Source of the DNA: Chryseobacterium gleum
GTDB lineage: Bacteria; Bacteroidota; Bacteroidia; Flavobacteriales; Schleiferiaceae
Length of the DNA: 64,000 bases
Assembly: GCA_945883565.1 (NCBI GenBank)
Contig: CAMCXO010000006.1
Location: 45,888-109,887, forward strand
Direction of reading: 5' to 3'
Within the stretch, counting starts at the first letter, position 1. Every line of letters begins with the position of its first letter. Under the pieces are notes generated by a model that was given only the letters and a program-made list of their open reading frames with translations, did not search any database and was not told where the DNA came from. Positions 1 to 8,545 of this stretch are shown piece after piece. A program made the translations under genes and the position numbers.

Positions 1-666
1 CTATTTGCTATATCCCTGTATTTCAGCTGGCAATACAGCGCAAAATGGGCCACTGACCTATTAGAATGGCTTCAGGTTAAAAACAACGACTGGAATGCTA
101 TTCTAAAATGGGCCTTCCTAATCGGATTCCGAATTTTGACCTTTTTGGCCTATGCCTTCCTCTATAAATACCTGGTTTTTCTACTTATGTCGCCCGTTTT
201 GGCTTGGATAAGCGAAAGGGTTTCAGCCCGTTTAAACAAACGTGAATTCGAATTTAATTTCATACAGCTTCTCTCTGATATGTGGAGAGGCATCAAACTC
301 TCTTTTAGAAACCTATTTTTCGAATTGTTTTATACCATTATACTGCTGCTTTCGGCATTCATTCCTTTTGTAGGCCTTTTAAGCCCCCTCTTCATTTTGC
401 TGATTCAAGCCTATTACTATGGATTTCAAATGCTAGATTATAACTGCGAGCGATACCGCATCAATAGCCGCGATGCGCTGGCTTACATGAAAAGGCATAA
501 AGCCTTGGCATTGGGCAATGGCTTAATGTTTTACGCCTTGTTTTTGTTGCCCATAGTGGGTTGGATGGTCGCTCCTATTTTAGGTGCCATAGCCGCTACT
601 CTGGCTTTCGAAAGCACCCACGACCCTTTAAGAACCGCTAATTCTCAAACACATTCCTTGTCTTAA
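1..666 (+). CDS. EI24/CysZ-like membrane protein (5' end cut by window edge)
   Basis: The reading frame is open from the first base of the window, so the gene begins outside it and only the C-terminal 221 residues are visible. They are very hydrophobic, with several membrane segments, for example around a YTIILLLSAFIPFVG stretch and an LLPIVGWMVAPILGAIAATLAF stretch near the C-terminus. The segment layout, the DYNCERYRINSRDAL motif and the two-part hydrophobic C-terminus resemble the EI24/CysZ-like family of inner membrane proteins. CysZ is linked to sulfate uptake in proteobacteria; the substrate here is unknown. It converges on an acyl-CoA dehydrogenase gene. I am fairly confident of the family and not of the function. 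Confidence 0.7.
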   Translation, partial: LFAISLYFSWQYSAKWATDLLEWLQVKNNDWNAILKWAFLIGFRILTFLAYAFLYKYLVFLLMSPVLAWISERVSARLNKREFEFNFIQLLSDMWRGIKLSFRNLFFELFYTIILLLSAFIPFVGLLSPLFILLIQAYYYGFQMLDYNCERYRINSRDALAYMKRHKALALGNGLMFYALFLLPIVGWMVAPILGAIAATLAFESTHDPLRTANSQTHSLS

Positions 667-680
667 TGCAATTCAACTTT

Positions 681-711
681 AAAAAAAAACCCCTGCAATG
701 GTTTGCAAGGG
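681..711 (-). terminator. Rho-independent terminator of the acyl-CoA dehydrogenase gene
   Basis: Arms 690-698 and 703-711 form a nine-pair stem with one G-T wobble and a TGGT/ACCA loop. Read on the minus strand the stem is followed by nine T residues (681-689). It lies 27 bases beyond the stop codon of the minus-strand acyl-CoA dehydrogenase. Confidence 0.85.
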
Positions 712-737
712 TGCCGTATTTTCTAGACTTTTTGAAA

Positions 738-1880
738 TTAATCGCTTAACAAAAACCTTGAAATCACCACTTTTTGAATTTCGCTGGTACCTTCGTATAT
801 CTGGGTGATTTTGGCATCCCGCATCAAACGCTCTACATGAAACTCTTTTACATAGCCATAACCACCATGCACTTGAACCGCTTCGGATGTAACTTTTTGG
901 GCAATTGTAGAAGCAAAAAGTTTAGCCATAGCACTTTCTTTGTCGAAATTCATTCCTTGGTCTTTTAACCAAGCCGACTTCAAAGTCAACAAACGAGCCG
1001 CTTCCACTTCAGTGGCCATATCGGCCAATTTAAAAGCAATGGCCTGATGCTTATAAATTTCTTTTCCAAAGGCTTTGCGCTCCTTAGCGTACTTCACCGC
1101 TAGTTCCATGGCGCCACTGGCAATGCCTAAAGCCTGAGCCGCAATGCCAATTCTTCCCCCAGAAAGCACCTTCATGGCGAATTTAAATCCGAAACCATTT
1201 TCGCCCAAGCGGTTGGCTTTCGGCACTTTTACATCTTGAAACATAAGCGAATGGGTATCTGAACCTCTAATACCCATTTTATCTTCTTTCTTGCCCACCA
1301 CAAAACCGGGCATCCCACGCTCCACAATCAAACAATTAATGCCTCTATGCCCCAATTCAGCATCGGTTTGGGCCATAACCAAATACACCGAAGCCGAACT
1401 TCCATTGGTAATCCAGTTCTTGGTTCCGTTTAACAAGTAATGGTCTCCCATATCTAAAGCCGAGGTGCGTTGACTGGTAGCATCCGAACCGGCTTCAGGC
1501 TCCGACAAACAGAAAGCCCCAATTATTTCGCCCTTAGCCAAAGGCACCAAATATTTTTGCTTTTGCTCTTCTGAACCATACTTCTCCAATCCCCAACAAA
1601 CCAATGAGTTGTTTACACTCATTACCACAGAAGCCGAAGCATCTACCTTCGAAATCTCTTCCATAGCCAAAACATAGCTAATGGTATCCATGCCCCCACC
1701 CCCATACTCGGGCGAAACCATCATGCCCATAAAACCCAATTCGCCCATGCGCTTAACCTGCTCGGCAGGAAATGCTTGCTTGTCGTCGCGTTCAATAACA
1801 CCCGGCAACAACTCATTTTGGGCAAAATCACGAGCTGCCTGACGAATCATTTCGTGTTCTTCGGTAAGGGTAAAGTCCAT
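738..1880 (-). CDS. acyl-CoA dehydrogenase, short-chain/butyryl type
   Basis: This 380-residue protein has the full acyl-CoA dehydrogenase length and fold signatures: an alpha-helical N-terminus beginning MDFTLTEEHEMIRQ, the substrate/FAD motif FCLSEPEAGSDA near residue 124, the middle beta domain with NGTKNWITNGS, and the C-terminal four-helix domain. The catalytic base is the Glu of QIYEGTSEIQ near residue 363, the position used by short- and medium-chain enzymes. It oxidises acyl-CoA to enoyl-CoA with FAD and passes electrons to electron-transfer flavoprotein. It stands alone, divergent from anmK, with a strong terminator behind it. The family is certain; the chain length is inferred from overall similarity to butyryl-CoA dehydrogenases. 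Confidence 0.95.
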   Translation of the reverse strand: MDFTLTEEHEMIRQAARDFAQNELLPGVIERDDKQAFPAEQVKRMGELGFMGMMVSPEYGGGGMDTISYVLAMEEISKVDASASVVMSVNNSLVCWGLEKYGSEEQKQKYLVPLAKGEIIGAFCLSEPEAGSDATSQRTSALDMGDHYLLNGTKNWITNGSSASVYLVMAQTDAELGHRGINCLIVERGMPGFVVGKKEDKMGIRGSDTHSLMFQDVKVPKANRLGENGFGFKFAMKVLSGGRIGIAAQALGIASGAMELAVKYAKERKAFGKEIYKHQAIAFKLADMATEVEAARLLTLKSAWLKDQGMNFDKESAMAKLFASTIAQKVTSEAVQVHGGYGYVKEFHVERLMRDAKITQIYEGTSEIQKVVISRFLLSD

Positions 1881-1916
1881 TTCTTGGAAATTTGTTAACT
1901 ATTTTGGAACAGCTTG

Positions 1917-1924
1917 CAAAGCTA
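1917..1924 (-). promoter_or_regulatory. candidate -7 element (TAGCTTTG) of the acyl-CoA dehydrogenase gene
   Basis: On the minus strand the eight bases fit the Bacteroidota -7 consensus TAnnTTTG and sit 36 bases before the ATG at 1880. The only nearby upstream TTG (1939-1941) is 14 bases away, closer than the usual spacing, so the -33 element is doubtful. Confidence 0.4.
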
Positions 1925-1928
1925 AAAG

Positions 1929-1957
1929 TTTGAAGCCTCAATTTGCCTTTATTTTTG
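1929..1957 (+). promoter_or_regulatory. Bacteroidota-type promoter of anmK
   Basis: TTTG at 1929-1932 and TATTTTTG at 1950-1957 match the -33 (TTG/TTTG) and -7 (TAnnTTTG) elements of Bacteroidota sigma-70-type promoters, with 17 bases between them. The ATG begins only five bases after the -7 box, so the message would be leaderless or nearly so. The region is shared with the divergent acyl-CoA dehydrogenase promoter. Confidence 0.55.
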
Positions 1958-1961
1958 AAAC

Positions 1962-2996
1962 ATGGAGCGTAAAATATTAGGGGTCATGAGCGGCACCTCC
2001 GCCGATGGTCTCGATTTGTGTTTGGCCTCTTTCAACGAATTTGGCGAAACCTATGCATATCAAATAGTTGAAGCTAACCAAATCGATTACCCTCAACACT
2101 GGAGCGGCATTTTAAGGCAAGCCCATACCCTAAGCGCTGAGCAACTCATCAAAACCCATACTGCCTACGGCATTTGGTGCGCCCGTCAAATTCTGCACTT
2201 TTTGCAAAATCACCAAAATGTAACCGCCATCGCCTTTCACGGAAGCACCGTTTTTCATCAACCCGAACATCAAATCAGCTTCCAATTGGGCCATCCAGCC
2301 ACCATTTCCCGTATTTGCGCCTTGCCCGTTGTGGCCGATTTTAGAAGCGCCGACCTCCTATTACAAGGCCGGGGTGCCCCATTGGTGCCTTTTGGCGACG
2401 AAATGCTGTTCCCGGAATACGATGTTTGCCTCAATTTGGGTGGATTTGCCAATTATTCTGCCAAAGTAAACGGCGTTCGACTCGCCAGCGATCTCTGCAT
2501 TGCGAATTACGCCTTAAACCACCTTGCCCGACAAAAAAACCAAGAATACGACCCCAACGGACAAGGCGCAGCCGCCGGAACAATATTGCCCGACCTCCTC
2601 CAAAACCTGCACAATGCCATGCACAAACTCGGCCCCGGACCCCATGCCCTTACCCGCGAATGGGCCGAAACCCACCTCCTACCACTACTCAATTCTAGCG
2701 AAATAAACAACCAGCTCGCCACCGTCTGCGAGCATATAGCCCTGCAAATCAGCCACCAAGTGCCCATACGCGGAAAATGGCTCGTTAGCGGAGGCGGCGC
2801 ACACAATCAACACCTCATGCAGCGCCTCAGCCACCATCTGGGCATCCCCCTACCACACACAGGCCACCTCATCAACCACAAAGAAGCCCTCATTTTTGCC
2901 TTCCTCGGCCTGCGCCGCTTAAACGGCCAAATAAACTGCCTCGCATCTGTAACAGGTGCCCGAAACGACCACAGCACCGGAACCATATACAGCTAA
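1962..2996 (+). CDS. anmK: anhydro-N-acetylmuramic acid kinase
   Basis: AnmK hydrolyses and phosphorylates 1,6-anhydro-MurNAc to MurNAc-6-phosphate during peptidoglycan recycling in the cytoplasm. The 344-residue product opens with the family signature GVMSGTSADGLDLCL (residues 7-21). It has the sugar-kinase-like phosphate motif LNLGGFANYS and the C-terminal VSGGGAHNQHLM motif of the ASKHA fold. The length is slightly below that of E. coli AnmK (about 369), as in other Bacteroidota. The ATG follows a good promoter almost directly. It is transcribed alone, ahead of a repeat-containing spacer. I am confident in the identification. Confidence 0.95.
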   Translation: MERKILGVMSGTSADGLDLCLASFNEFGETYAYQIVEANQIDYPQHWSGILRQAHTLSAEQLIKTHTAYGIWCARQILHFLQNHQNVTAIAFHGSTVFHQPEHQISFQLGHPATISRICALPVVADFRSADLLLQGRGAPLVPFGDEMLFPEYDVCLNLGGFANYSAKVNGVRLASDLCIANYALNHLARQKNQEYDPNGQGAAAGTILPDLLQNLHNAMHKLGPGPHALTREWAETHLLPLLNSSEINNQLATVCEHIALQISHQVPIRGKWLVSGGGAHNQHLMQRLSHHLGIPLPHTGHLINHKEALIFAFLGLRRLNGQINCLASVTGARNDHSTGTIYS

Positions 2997-3025
2997 ATAA
3001 CAAAGTATTAAAACCCTTGGGCGCC

Positions 3026-3132
3026 CCCGCAAGCGGGCCGGGCTTTACGCTACAAGTCCTCGCCGCCAAAATCCATGGCCTTCCAAAACCACCTAAAGTC
3101 AAAACGGCTGCGGGCTTTCCGCTACAATCCCT
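3026..3132. repeat. dispersed Bacteroidota-type intergenic repeat, two related copies
   Basis: Within the 290-bp gap after anmK, a 21-base segment occurs twice, at 3040-3060 (GGGCTTTACGCTACAAGTCCT) and 3112-3132 (GGGCTTTCCGCTACAATCCCT), in the same orientation. The first copy is preceded by a GC-rich hairpin (3026-3037). From memory, sequences of this kind recur between genes in many Bacteroidota genomes. Open frames that cross it read as low-complexity protein and are not credible genes. The rest of the gap holds the promoter of the next gene. Confidence 0.6.
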
Positions 3133-3229
3133 GGCGCGGCTTAATCCCTTCACCCTCACCAATTCACAAACACATCGGCCAATTCTTTTAAAAAAAACTT
3201 CTGCTTTTATACACAAATCGGCAAAGGGC

Positions 3230-3264
3230 TTTGGCCATTGGCTCAATGCCATGCTTTAGATTTG
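3230..3264 (+). promoter_or_regulatory. Bacteroidota-type promoter of the PGI/PMI-lipB operon
   Basis: TTTG at 3230-3233 and TAGATTTG at 3257-3264 match the -33 and -7 consensus with 23 bases between them. The ATG follows 22 bases after the -7 box. No terminator is visible before 8485, so this promoter may serve the run of plus-strand genes from 3287 onward. Confidence 0.55.
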
Positions 3265-3286
3265 ACCATTCAATTTACAACACTCC

Positions 3287-4270
3287 ATGAAACAACTCAT
3301 TGCCGATTTTCCAAACCACCTAAGCGATGCATTGGCCCTTGTAGAAGCCTCTAACTGGCGAAACCCGGCCAAACGTTTCAAAGCCGTCCTAATAACCGGA
3401 TTAGGTGGAAGTGGCATTGGCGGCAGCATTGTAGCCGAATGGATGGCACCCTATGCCAGAACTCCCATTTTGGTGAATAAAGATTACAGTTTACCCGCTT
3501 TTGTAGATGCCGATACCTTGGTTTTGGCCAGCAGCTATTCGGGCAATACCGAAGAAACCTTATCTGCCCTTGAAGAAGCCATTCATAAAGGGGCCGAAGT
3601 AGCGGTTATAACCAGCGGAGGCAAAACAGCCGAATTGGCAAAAACCCATCAACTCAACAGCCTTTTGGTACCAGGTGGCAATCCTCCCCGCTCTATGTTG
3701 GGCTATAGCTTAACCGGACTCATGGCGTTTATGGAATTTTACGGACTCAACGCGCCAGAATATAAAAGTGCCTGGCATGAAGCCATTAACCATATGAAAT
3801 CTTCGGCCGATAAAATACATCACGACGCCAAAGCAGCAGCCGAAATCCTTTACCAAACGTATCCGGTAGTTTACACCACCAACGGTTTGGCTGCCATGGG
3901 CGAACGGTTTCGTCAGCAATACAACGAAAACAGCAAAATGTTGGGCTGGTCGTCGGCCATTCCCGAAATGAACCACAACGAATTGGTGGGCTGGGCCGGT
4001 GGAAGCTCCGCTTTTTCTGTGGTGCTAATGCGCAGCAGCTTCGAGCACCCAAGAAATGCAATCCGAGCCAACATTAACAAAGACATTTTATTGAAAAAAA
4101 CCAATAAAATAGTTGAATGGCAAGCAGAGGGCAGTAGCCTAATGGCCCAAAGCCTTTATCTTAACCATTTAGGCGACTGGACCAGTTACTACCTAAGCGA
4201 AATGAATCAGGTCGACATTATGGACATTAAGGTTATCGATTTCCTCAAAGACGCCTTATCGAAAGTTTAA
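3287..4270 (+). CDS. bifunctional phosphoglucose/phosphomannose isomerase
   Basis: The 327-residue protein interconverts glucose-6-phosphate or mannose-6-phosphate with fructose-6-phosphate. An N-terminal SIS domain carries GLGGSGIGGSIVAEW and the phosphate-binding ASSYSGNTEETLSAL motif, where SYSGNTEET is typical of the bifunctional family. The second half contains the MNHNELVGW motif with the conserved Glu and the C-terminal BpPGI_PMI domain. The length is normal for the bacterial/archaeal bifunctional enzymes and much shorter than classical PGI. Fructose-6-P feeds UDP-GlcNAc, and mannose-6-P feeds GDP-sugars, so it may support the glycan locus downstream, but its placement next to lipB looks like general housekeeping. 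Confidence 0.9.
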   Translation: MKQLIADFPNHLSDALALVEASNWRNPAKRFKAVLITGLGGSGIGGSIVAEWMAPYARTPILVNKDYSLPAFVDADTLVLASSYSGNTEETLSALEEAIHKGAEVAVITSGGKTAELAKTHQLNSLLVPGGNPPRSMLGYSLTGLMAFMEFYGLNAPEYKSAWHEAINHMKSSADKIHHDAKAAAEILYQTYPVVYTTNGLAAMGERFRQQYNENSKMLGWSSAIPEMNHNELVGWAGGSSAFSVVLMRSSFEHPRNAIRANINKDILLKKTNKIVEWQAEGSSLMAQSLYLNHLGDWTSYYLSEMNQVDIMDIKVIDFLKDALSKV

Positions 4271-4275
4271 ATTCT

Positions 4276-4977
4276 ATGCGAAGGGTTGAGGTTTTGGATG
4301 TTGGGGCGATGGAATACAAAGCCGCATGGGAATTGCAAGAGCGGTTTTTTCAGGAGCTTATAGACCGAAAACTTCGAAACCGAAAAGCGCCCCCCGAAGA
4401 GAGAGAGCCTCTTAAGCATTATTTCATTATTTGCGAGCATCCCCATGTGTATACCTTGGGCAAAAGCGGCAAACCCGAACATTTGCTTATTGGCCCTGAG
4501 CGCATGCAGAAAGAGGGCATTTCCTATTTCCCCATAAACCGGGGCGGCGATATAACCTACCATGGGCCCGGACAAATTGTGGGCTACCCCATTCTCGATC
4601 TCGATGATTTTTTCACAGACATTCACAAATACCTTCGACTTTTAGAAGAAATGGTCATTTTAAGCTTGGCCGATTTTGGAATTTCAGCCTCGCGCTCGGC
4701 AGGCGAAACCGGTGTTTGGCTGGACCCTTCTACCCCCAATGCCCGTAAAATTTGTGCAATGGGCATAAAGGCTTCCCGCTGGATTACCATGCACGGCTTC
4801 GCCTTTAATCATAGCGTTGATTTAAAATACTTTGACTACATTGTACCATGTGGCATTGCCGATAAAGCGGTGGCTTCTTTGCAAAACGAAACCAACCAAC
4901 TACCAACGCGTCAAGCCTTTATAAACCGACTGTTGTTTCATTTCCAAAACCTGTTTAACTGCGAATGTCATTTCTAA
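4276..4977 (+). CDS. lipB: octanoyl-[acyl-carrier-protein]:protein octanoyltransferase
   Basis: LipB moves the octanoyl group from ACP to the lipoyl domains of the 2-oxoacid dehydrogenases and of glycine cleavage H protein. All key motifs are present in the 233 residues: NRGGDITYHGPGQIVGYP near residue 93, the lysine of CAMGIKASRW, the TMHGFAFN motif, and the catalytic cysteine of IVPCGI. It starts five bases after the isomerase gene and overlaps the next gene by 13 bases, so it sits in an operon. The lipoate link fits with gcvP elsewhere in the window, although the two are not adjacent. Confidence 0.95.
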   Translation: MRRVEVLDVGAMEYKAAWELQERFFQELIDRKLRNRKAPPEEREPLKHYFIICEHPHVYTLGKSGKPEHLLIGPERMQKEGISYFPINRGGDITYHGPGQIVGYPILDLDDFFTDIHKYLRLLEEMVILSLADFGISASRSAGETGVWLDPSTPNARKICAMGIKASRWITMHGFAFNHSVDLKYFDYIVPCGIADKAVASLQNETNQLPTRQAFINRLLFHFQNLFNCECHF

Positions 4978-6110
4978 AATTTATCCGCATTGCCCTTATC
5001 AGCGCTCTTATAATTAGCCTGGGCGCGGTTATTACCCTATTGGCAACCGATACTACCTACCTCATTAAAGGCATTAGAGCCACTTACTTACGAGGCGTAA
5101 AGTCGGCCGAAATAGACGATCACCAGTTTTTCGACACCCGTGTAGTGGAAAACAAAGAAGCCCAAGCCTTGTACGTTTCTAAGCAGTACAACAAAAAACC
5201 CTTAAGCGATTCACTTAAAAACGTTCTCGAAAGTACCCAAACAGTCGGATTTGTGGTTTTGAAGCACGACAGCCTGGTGCAGGAACATTATTGGAGTGGC
5301 TTTAATGATAAATCGCATACCAATACGTTTAGTGCTTCCAAAACCTTGGTTACCTTGTTAACGCAAAAGGCCATTGAACAAGGGTATTTAAAAAGCTGGA
5401 ATCAAAAAGTGAACGAACTTATTCCAGAATTGAAAGGGCCCTATGCTTCCGAACTCAGTTTGGCGCATCTTAGCACCATGTCGTCGGGCATAAATTGGGA
5501 CGAACACTATTCTTCGCCCTTCACTATTACCGCAAAAAGCTATTACACCAGCCACTTAGAAAAAGTAATATTGGGTTTAGAGGTAGTTGAAAAACCCGGC
5601 GAACGCTATTTGTATCAAAGTGGAAGCACCCAACTTTTGGCCATTTGTGTAATGCGTGCCAGCGGTAAATCCCTTTCTGAGTATTTGAGTGAAGCTTTTT
5701 GGCAGCCCATGGGCGCCGAACAAGCGGCATTATGGCATACCGACGCTCCAAACGGTATGGAAATAGCGTATTGCTGTTTCAATTCCAACGCCCGCGATTT
5801 TGCCCGTTTTGGGTTACTTGCCTTGCATAAAGGCCATTGGCGTGGCCAACAACTGCTCGATTCGGCTTTTTTTGATATGGCCAGCAGCCCTCAGCTAAGC
5901 GATTATTACGGCTATAGCTATTGGATTGATGAAAAATCTCATGGCACACCTGTTTTTTATATGCGTGGACGAGAAGGCCAATACGTGATAGTGGTGCCCG
6001 AAAAAAACCTGGTTATTTGTCGCCTGGGCTATCGCTACCTGCCCGAAGGCCACCCACATAAATCATGTTTTCATGCTTATGTGGGCGAAATACTCAAAAT
6101 GTACCCTTAA
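4965..6110 (+). CDS. beta-lactamase-fold serine hydrolase (class C-like), exported
   Basis: The 381-residue protein begins with an uncleaved or signal-anchor hydrophobic stretch (residues 6-28, IRIALISALIISLGAVITLL), so it acts outside the cytoplasm. The serine nucleophile motif SxxK is in FSASKTLVTLL. The Tyr motif appears as YLYQSGS, which replaces the usual YSN. The third motif is not a clear KTG; MRGREGQY occupies the position often held by G-x-GG-x in esterase members of this family. It belongs to the broad beta-lactamase/D-aminopeptidase group, which includes esterases and peptidases; the substrate cannot be told. It overlaps lipB by 13 bases. Confidence 0.85.
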   Translation: MSFLKFIRIALISALIISLGAVITLLATDTTYLIKGIRATYLRGVKSAEIDDHQFFDTRVVENKEAQALYVSKQYNKKPLSDSLKNVLESTQTVGFVVLKHDSLVQEHYWSGFNDKSHTNTFSASKTLVTLLTQKAIEQGYLKSWNQKVNELIPELKGPYASELSLAHLSTMSSGINWDEHYSSPFTITAKSYYTSHLEKVILGLEVVEKPGERYLYQSGSTQLLAICVMRASGKSLSEYLSEAFWQPMGAEQAALWHTDAPNGMEIAYCCFNSNARDFARFGLLALHKGHWRGQQLLDSAFFDMASSPQLSDYYGYSYWIDEKSHGTPVFYMRGREGQYVIVVPEKNLVICRLGYRYLPEGHPHKSCFHAYVGEILKMYP

Positions 6111-6113
6111 TAC

Positions 6114-6836
6114 ATGCTAAAGCAGTTGGATTTAAGTGAGGTTTTGTTTCTCGATATCGAAACCGTTTCTGAAAAGCCAAATTTTGAAGATTTATCGCCT
6201 GAGTGGCAAAAACTGTGGGACGAGAAAACGCGCTTTCAGCGTGGAGAAAACAAAACAGCCGAGGACTACTATCCCGAAAGAGCCGGCATTTTGGCCGAAT
6301 TTGGCAAAATTGTTTGTGTTTCTATGGGCTATTTCGATCGCGCCCATGGACAAGGACGTCGGTTTTTGATTAAATCGTTTTTTGGCGAAAATGAAAACGA
6401 ACTCCTTGAAGAGGTTTGCCAAGTTCTACATAAAAAAAGCCAAATGCGGCTTTGTGCCCATAATGGCAAAGAATTCGACTTTCCTTACCTATGCCGTCGT
6501 TTGCTGATTAATGGCCTGGAAATTCCCGGCGTTTTAAACCTTCAAGGTAAAAAACCTTGGGAAGTTCATCACCTCGACACCATGGAATTGTGGAGATTTG
6601 GAGATTATAAGAACTTCACCTCTTTAAAACTGCTAACCCAATGCTTAGGCATCGAAAGTTCTAAGAATGATATTGACGGCAGCGAGGTGGGCAGGGTGTT
6701 TTGGCAAGAAAACGATTTAGAACGCATTGCCCGTTACTGCGCTCAAGACGTAAAGGCCTTGGCACAAATACTTTTGAAAATGCGACAGGAATCGCTTTTG
6801 GCAGCCGACGAAGTGGCATTTCTGGGGCTTAGCTGA
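6114..6836 (+). CDS. 3'-5' exonuclease, DNA-polymerase-B-type RNase H fold
   Basis: The 240-residue protein has the DEDD exonuclease pattern: LDIETVSEKP near residue 14 supplies the first Asp and Glu, AHNGKEFDFPYLCRR near 117 supplies the second Asp region, and IARYCAQDVKALAQI near 204 supplies the last Asp. The segment SPEWQKLWDEK is typical of the stand-alone 3'-5' exonucleases of Bacteroidota (PF10108-like). It would remove nucleotides from DNA 3' ends, probably in repair; no experimental role is implied by context. It starts four bases after the hydrolase gene and ends two bases before the ABC gene, so co-transcription is likely. Confidence 0.88.
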   Translation: MLKQLDLSEVLFLDIETVSEKPNFEDLSPEWQKLWDEKTRFQRGENKTAEDYYPERAGILAEFGKIVCVSMGYFDRAHGQGRRFLIKSFFGENENELLEEVCQVLHKKSQMRLCAHNGKEFDFPYLCRRLLINGLEIPGVLNLQGKKPWEVHHLDTMELWRFGDYKNFTSLKLLTQCLGIESSKNDIDGSEVGRVFWQENDLERIARYCAQDVKALAQILLKMRQESLLAADEVAFLGLS

Positions 6837-6838
6837 TT

Positions 6839-8485
6839 ATGTTTCAAACGGCAGCTATAAAAAATGAGCGTGAAGGCCCTTTGCTCGAAGTAAAAGGATT
6901 GCAGCTCACCTTTGGCGATACCATTCGTTTGCACCCCTTAGATCTAACATTAGAACACGGACAAACCCTGGCTTTGGTAGGCGAATCGGGTTCGGGAAAA
7001 TCGCTCACGGCTTTGGCCATCATGCAATTGCTCCCAAACTTTTGCCAGATGAAAGGCGAAATTTGGTTTAAGCCCCAAGCAGAATCCTGGCCTTTACACC
7101 TTTCCAGCGCTAAAGTGCTTCAACAACTTCGTAAAAAGCATATGGCAATGGTTTTTCAAGAACCCATGAGCGCCTTAAATCCGGTGATTAAATGTGGTAA
7201 ACAGCTTCAAGAAGTTAAAGCTGATGCCAGCACCCTTCAATTGCGGGAAGTTTTAAACGATGTTCAACTTACGGAGCCCGAGCGCATGTTAAATGCCTAT
7301 CCTCACCAACTAAGTGGGGGTCAACGGCAGCGGGTTTTAATTGCCATGGCCCTGCTCAAAAAAGCTTCCATTCTAATAGCCGACGAGCCTACCACGGCCT
7401 TGGATGCCTCTGTTCAAAAAGACATCTTAAAACTTCTAAAAGACTTACAAGACAAATACCAATTTGGTATGTTGTTTATTTCGCACGATTTGGGCGTGGT
7501 GAAGGCAGTTGCCCACAATCTTATGGTGCTTCAAAAAGGCCGTTGCCTCGAAAAAGGCTCCGTAAACAGAGTGTTTCAGAACCCAGTAAGCGCCTATACC
7601 AAAGGACTTCTGGCCTGCCGCCCATCGGCTTGGCCAAGAGCCGACCGCTTGCCCGAATTGGATCAGGTTCTCAAAACCGGAAAAGTGGAAATTCCCAAAA
7701 ATCGAAAAGCCTATGAAGCGGCTAATGCACCTGCGGTGCTCGAGCTTAAAAACCTTAGCTTTTCCTATTCTTCGAGCCAAAAGCCCATTGTACAAGATTT
7801 GAATTTGAGCTTGTATCGAACGCAAACGTTGGCCCTGCTGGGCGAATCGGGTTCGGGCAAAAGTACCCTAGGCCGGTTAATGTGCGGCCTGCTACAGCCC
7901 GGCTCAGGCTATTTGCGGTATAAAGAAAGGCTGATTGGCCCAAAGGATTTAAAAGGCAAAACCGAATTTAGAAGAGGGGTACAAATGGTTTTTCAAGATC
8001 CATTTAGCAGTTTAAATCCCCGAATGCGCATAGGAGACGCTTTAATGGAACCCCTACTCTACCACAATATTTCGAAAAAGAAATCTGATGCGAAAAATAA
8101 GGCTTTTGACCTTTTGGCAAAAACCGGCCTCGACAGCAGCGCTTTTAATCGTTATCCACATGCTTTTTCGGGCGGACAACGACAGCGCATTGTGGTGGCC
8201 AGAAGTTTATGCTTAGAACCAGAAGTTTTAATTTGCGACGAGAGCGTGGCTGCACTTGATGTTTCTGTACAGGCAAAGGTGCTCAATTGGCTAAAAGACC
8301 TGCAAGAAAGCTTTGGTTTTGCCATGGTGTTTATAACCCACGATGTAGCGGTAGCTCGGTTTATTAGCCATCAACTGGCAGTATTACACAAAGGACAATT
8401 GGTGGAATATGGCGAAACCGAGAGCATATTGAAGAACCCCCAGGCCGAGTATACCCAAAAACTGCTGCATTCGGTGCTTGAATAA
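6839..8485 (+). CDS. double-ATPase ABC transporter protein, oligopeptide/dipeptide (Dpp/Opp) type
   Basis: The 548-residue protein is a fusion of two ABC ATPase domains, like DppD-DppF or GsiA. Domain 1 has Walker A GESGSGKSLTAL, signature LSGGQRQRVLIAMAL and Walker B ILIADEPTTALDAS. Domain 2 has GESGSGKSTLGRL, FSGGQRQRIVVARSL and VLICDESVAALDVS. Each half ends with the short C-terminal extension found in peptide-transporter ATPases. The second Walker B has DES where DEP is usual, a tolerated change. No permease or binding protein lies in the window, so its membrane partners are encoded elsewhere. It closes the plus-strand housekeeping operon. Confidence 0.93.
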   Translation: MFQTAAIKNEREGPLLEVKGLQLTFGDTIRLHPLDLTLEHGQTLALVGESGSGKSLTALAIMQLLPNFCQMKGEIWFKPQAESWPLHLSSAKVLQQLRKKHMAMVFQEPMSALNPVIKCGKQLQEVKADASTLQLREVLNDVQLTEPERMLNAYPHQLSGGQRQRVLIAMALLKKASILIADEPTTALDASVQKDILKLLKDLQDKYQFGMLFISHDLGVVKAVAHNLMVLQKGRCLEKGSVNRVFQNPVSAYTKGLLACRPSAWPRADRLPELDQVLKTGKVEIPKNRKAYEAANAPAVLELKNLSFSYSSSQKPIVQDLNLSLYRTQTLALLGESGSGKSTLGRLMCGLLQPGSGYLRYKERLIGPKDLKGKTEFRRGVQMVFQDPFSSLNPRMRIGDALMEPLLYHNISKKKSDAKNKAFDLLAKTGLDSSAFNRYPHAFSGGQRQRIVVARSLCLEPEVLICDESVAALDVSVQAKVLNWLKDLQESFGFAMVFITHDVAVARFISHQLAVLHKGQLVEYGETESILKNPQAEYTQKLLHSVLE

Positions 8486-8545
8486 ACCTTTTAGGGTGAA
8501 ACATTATGTTTAAGATTATATAGTTTCGTTATTGGTTATCAAAGA

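Noticed and set aside
2426..2806. Overlapping frames within anmK on both strands
   Set aside because: They are fully contained in a well-supported gene and have no recognisable motifs.
2890..3259. Small proteins of 80 and 120 residues on either strand after anmK
   Set aside because: They overlap the dispersed repeat and the end of anmK, have low-complexity, Arg/Gly/Pro-rich composition, and carry the promoter of the next gene inside them.
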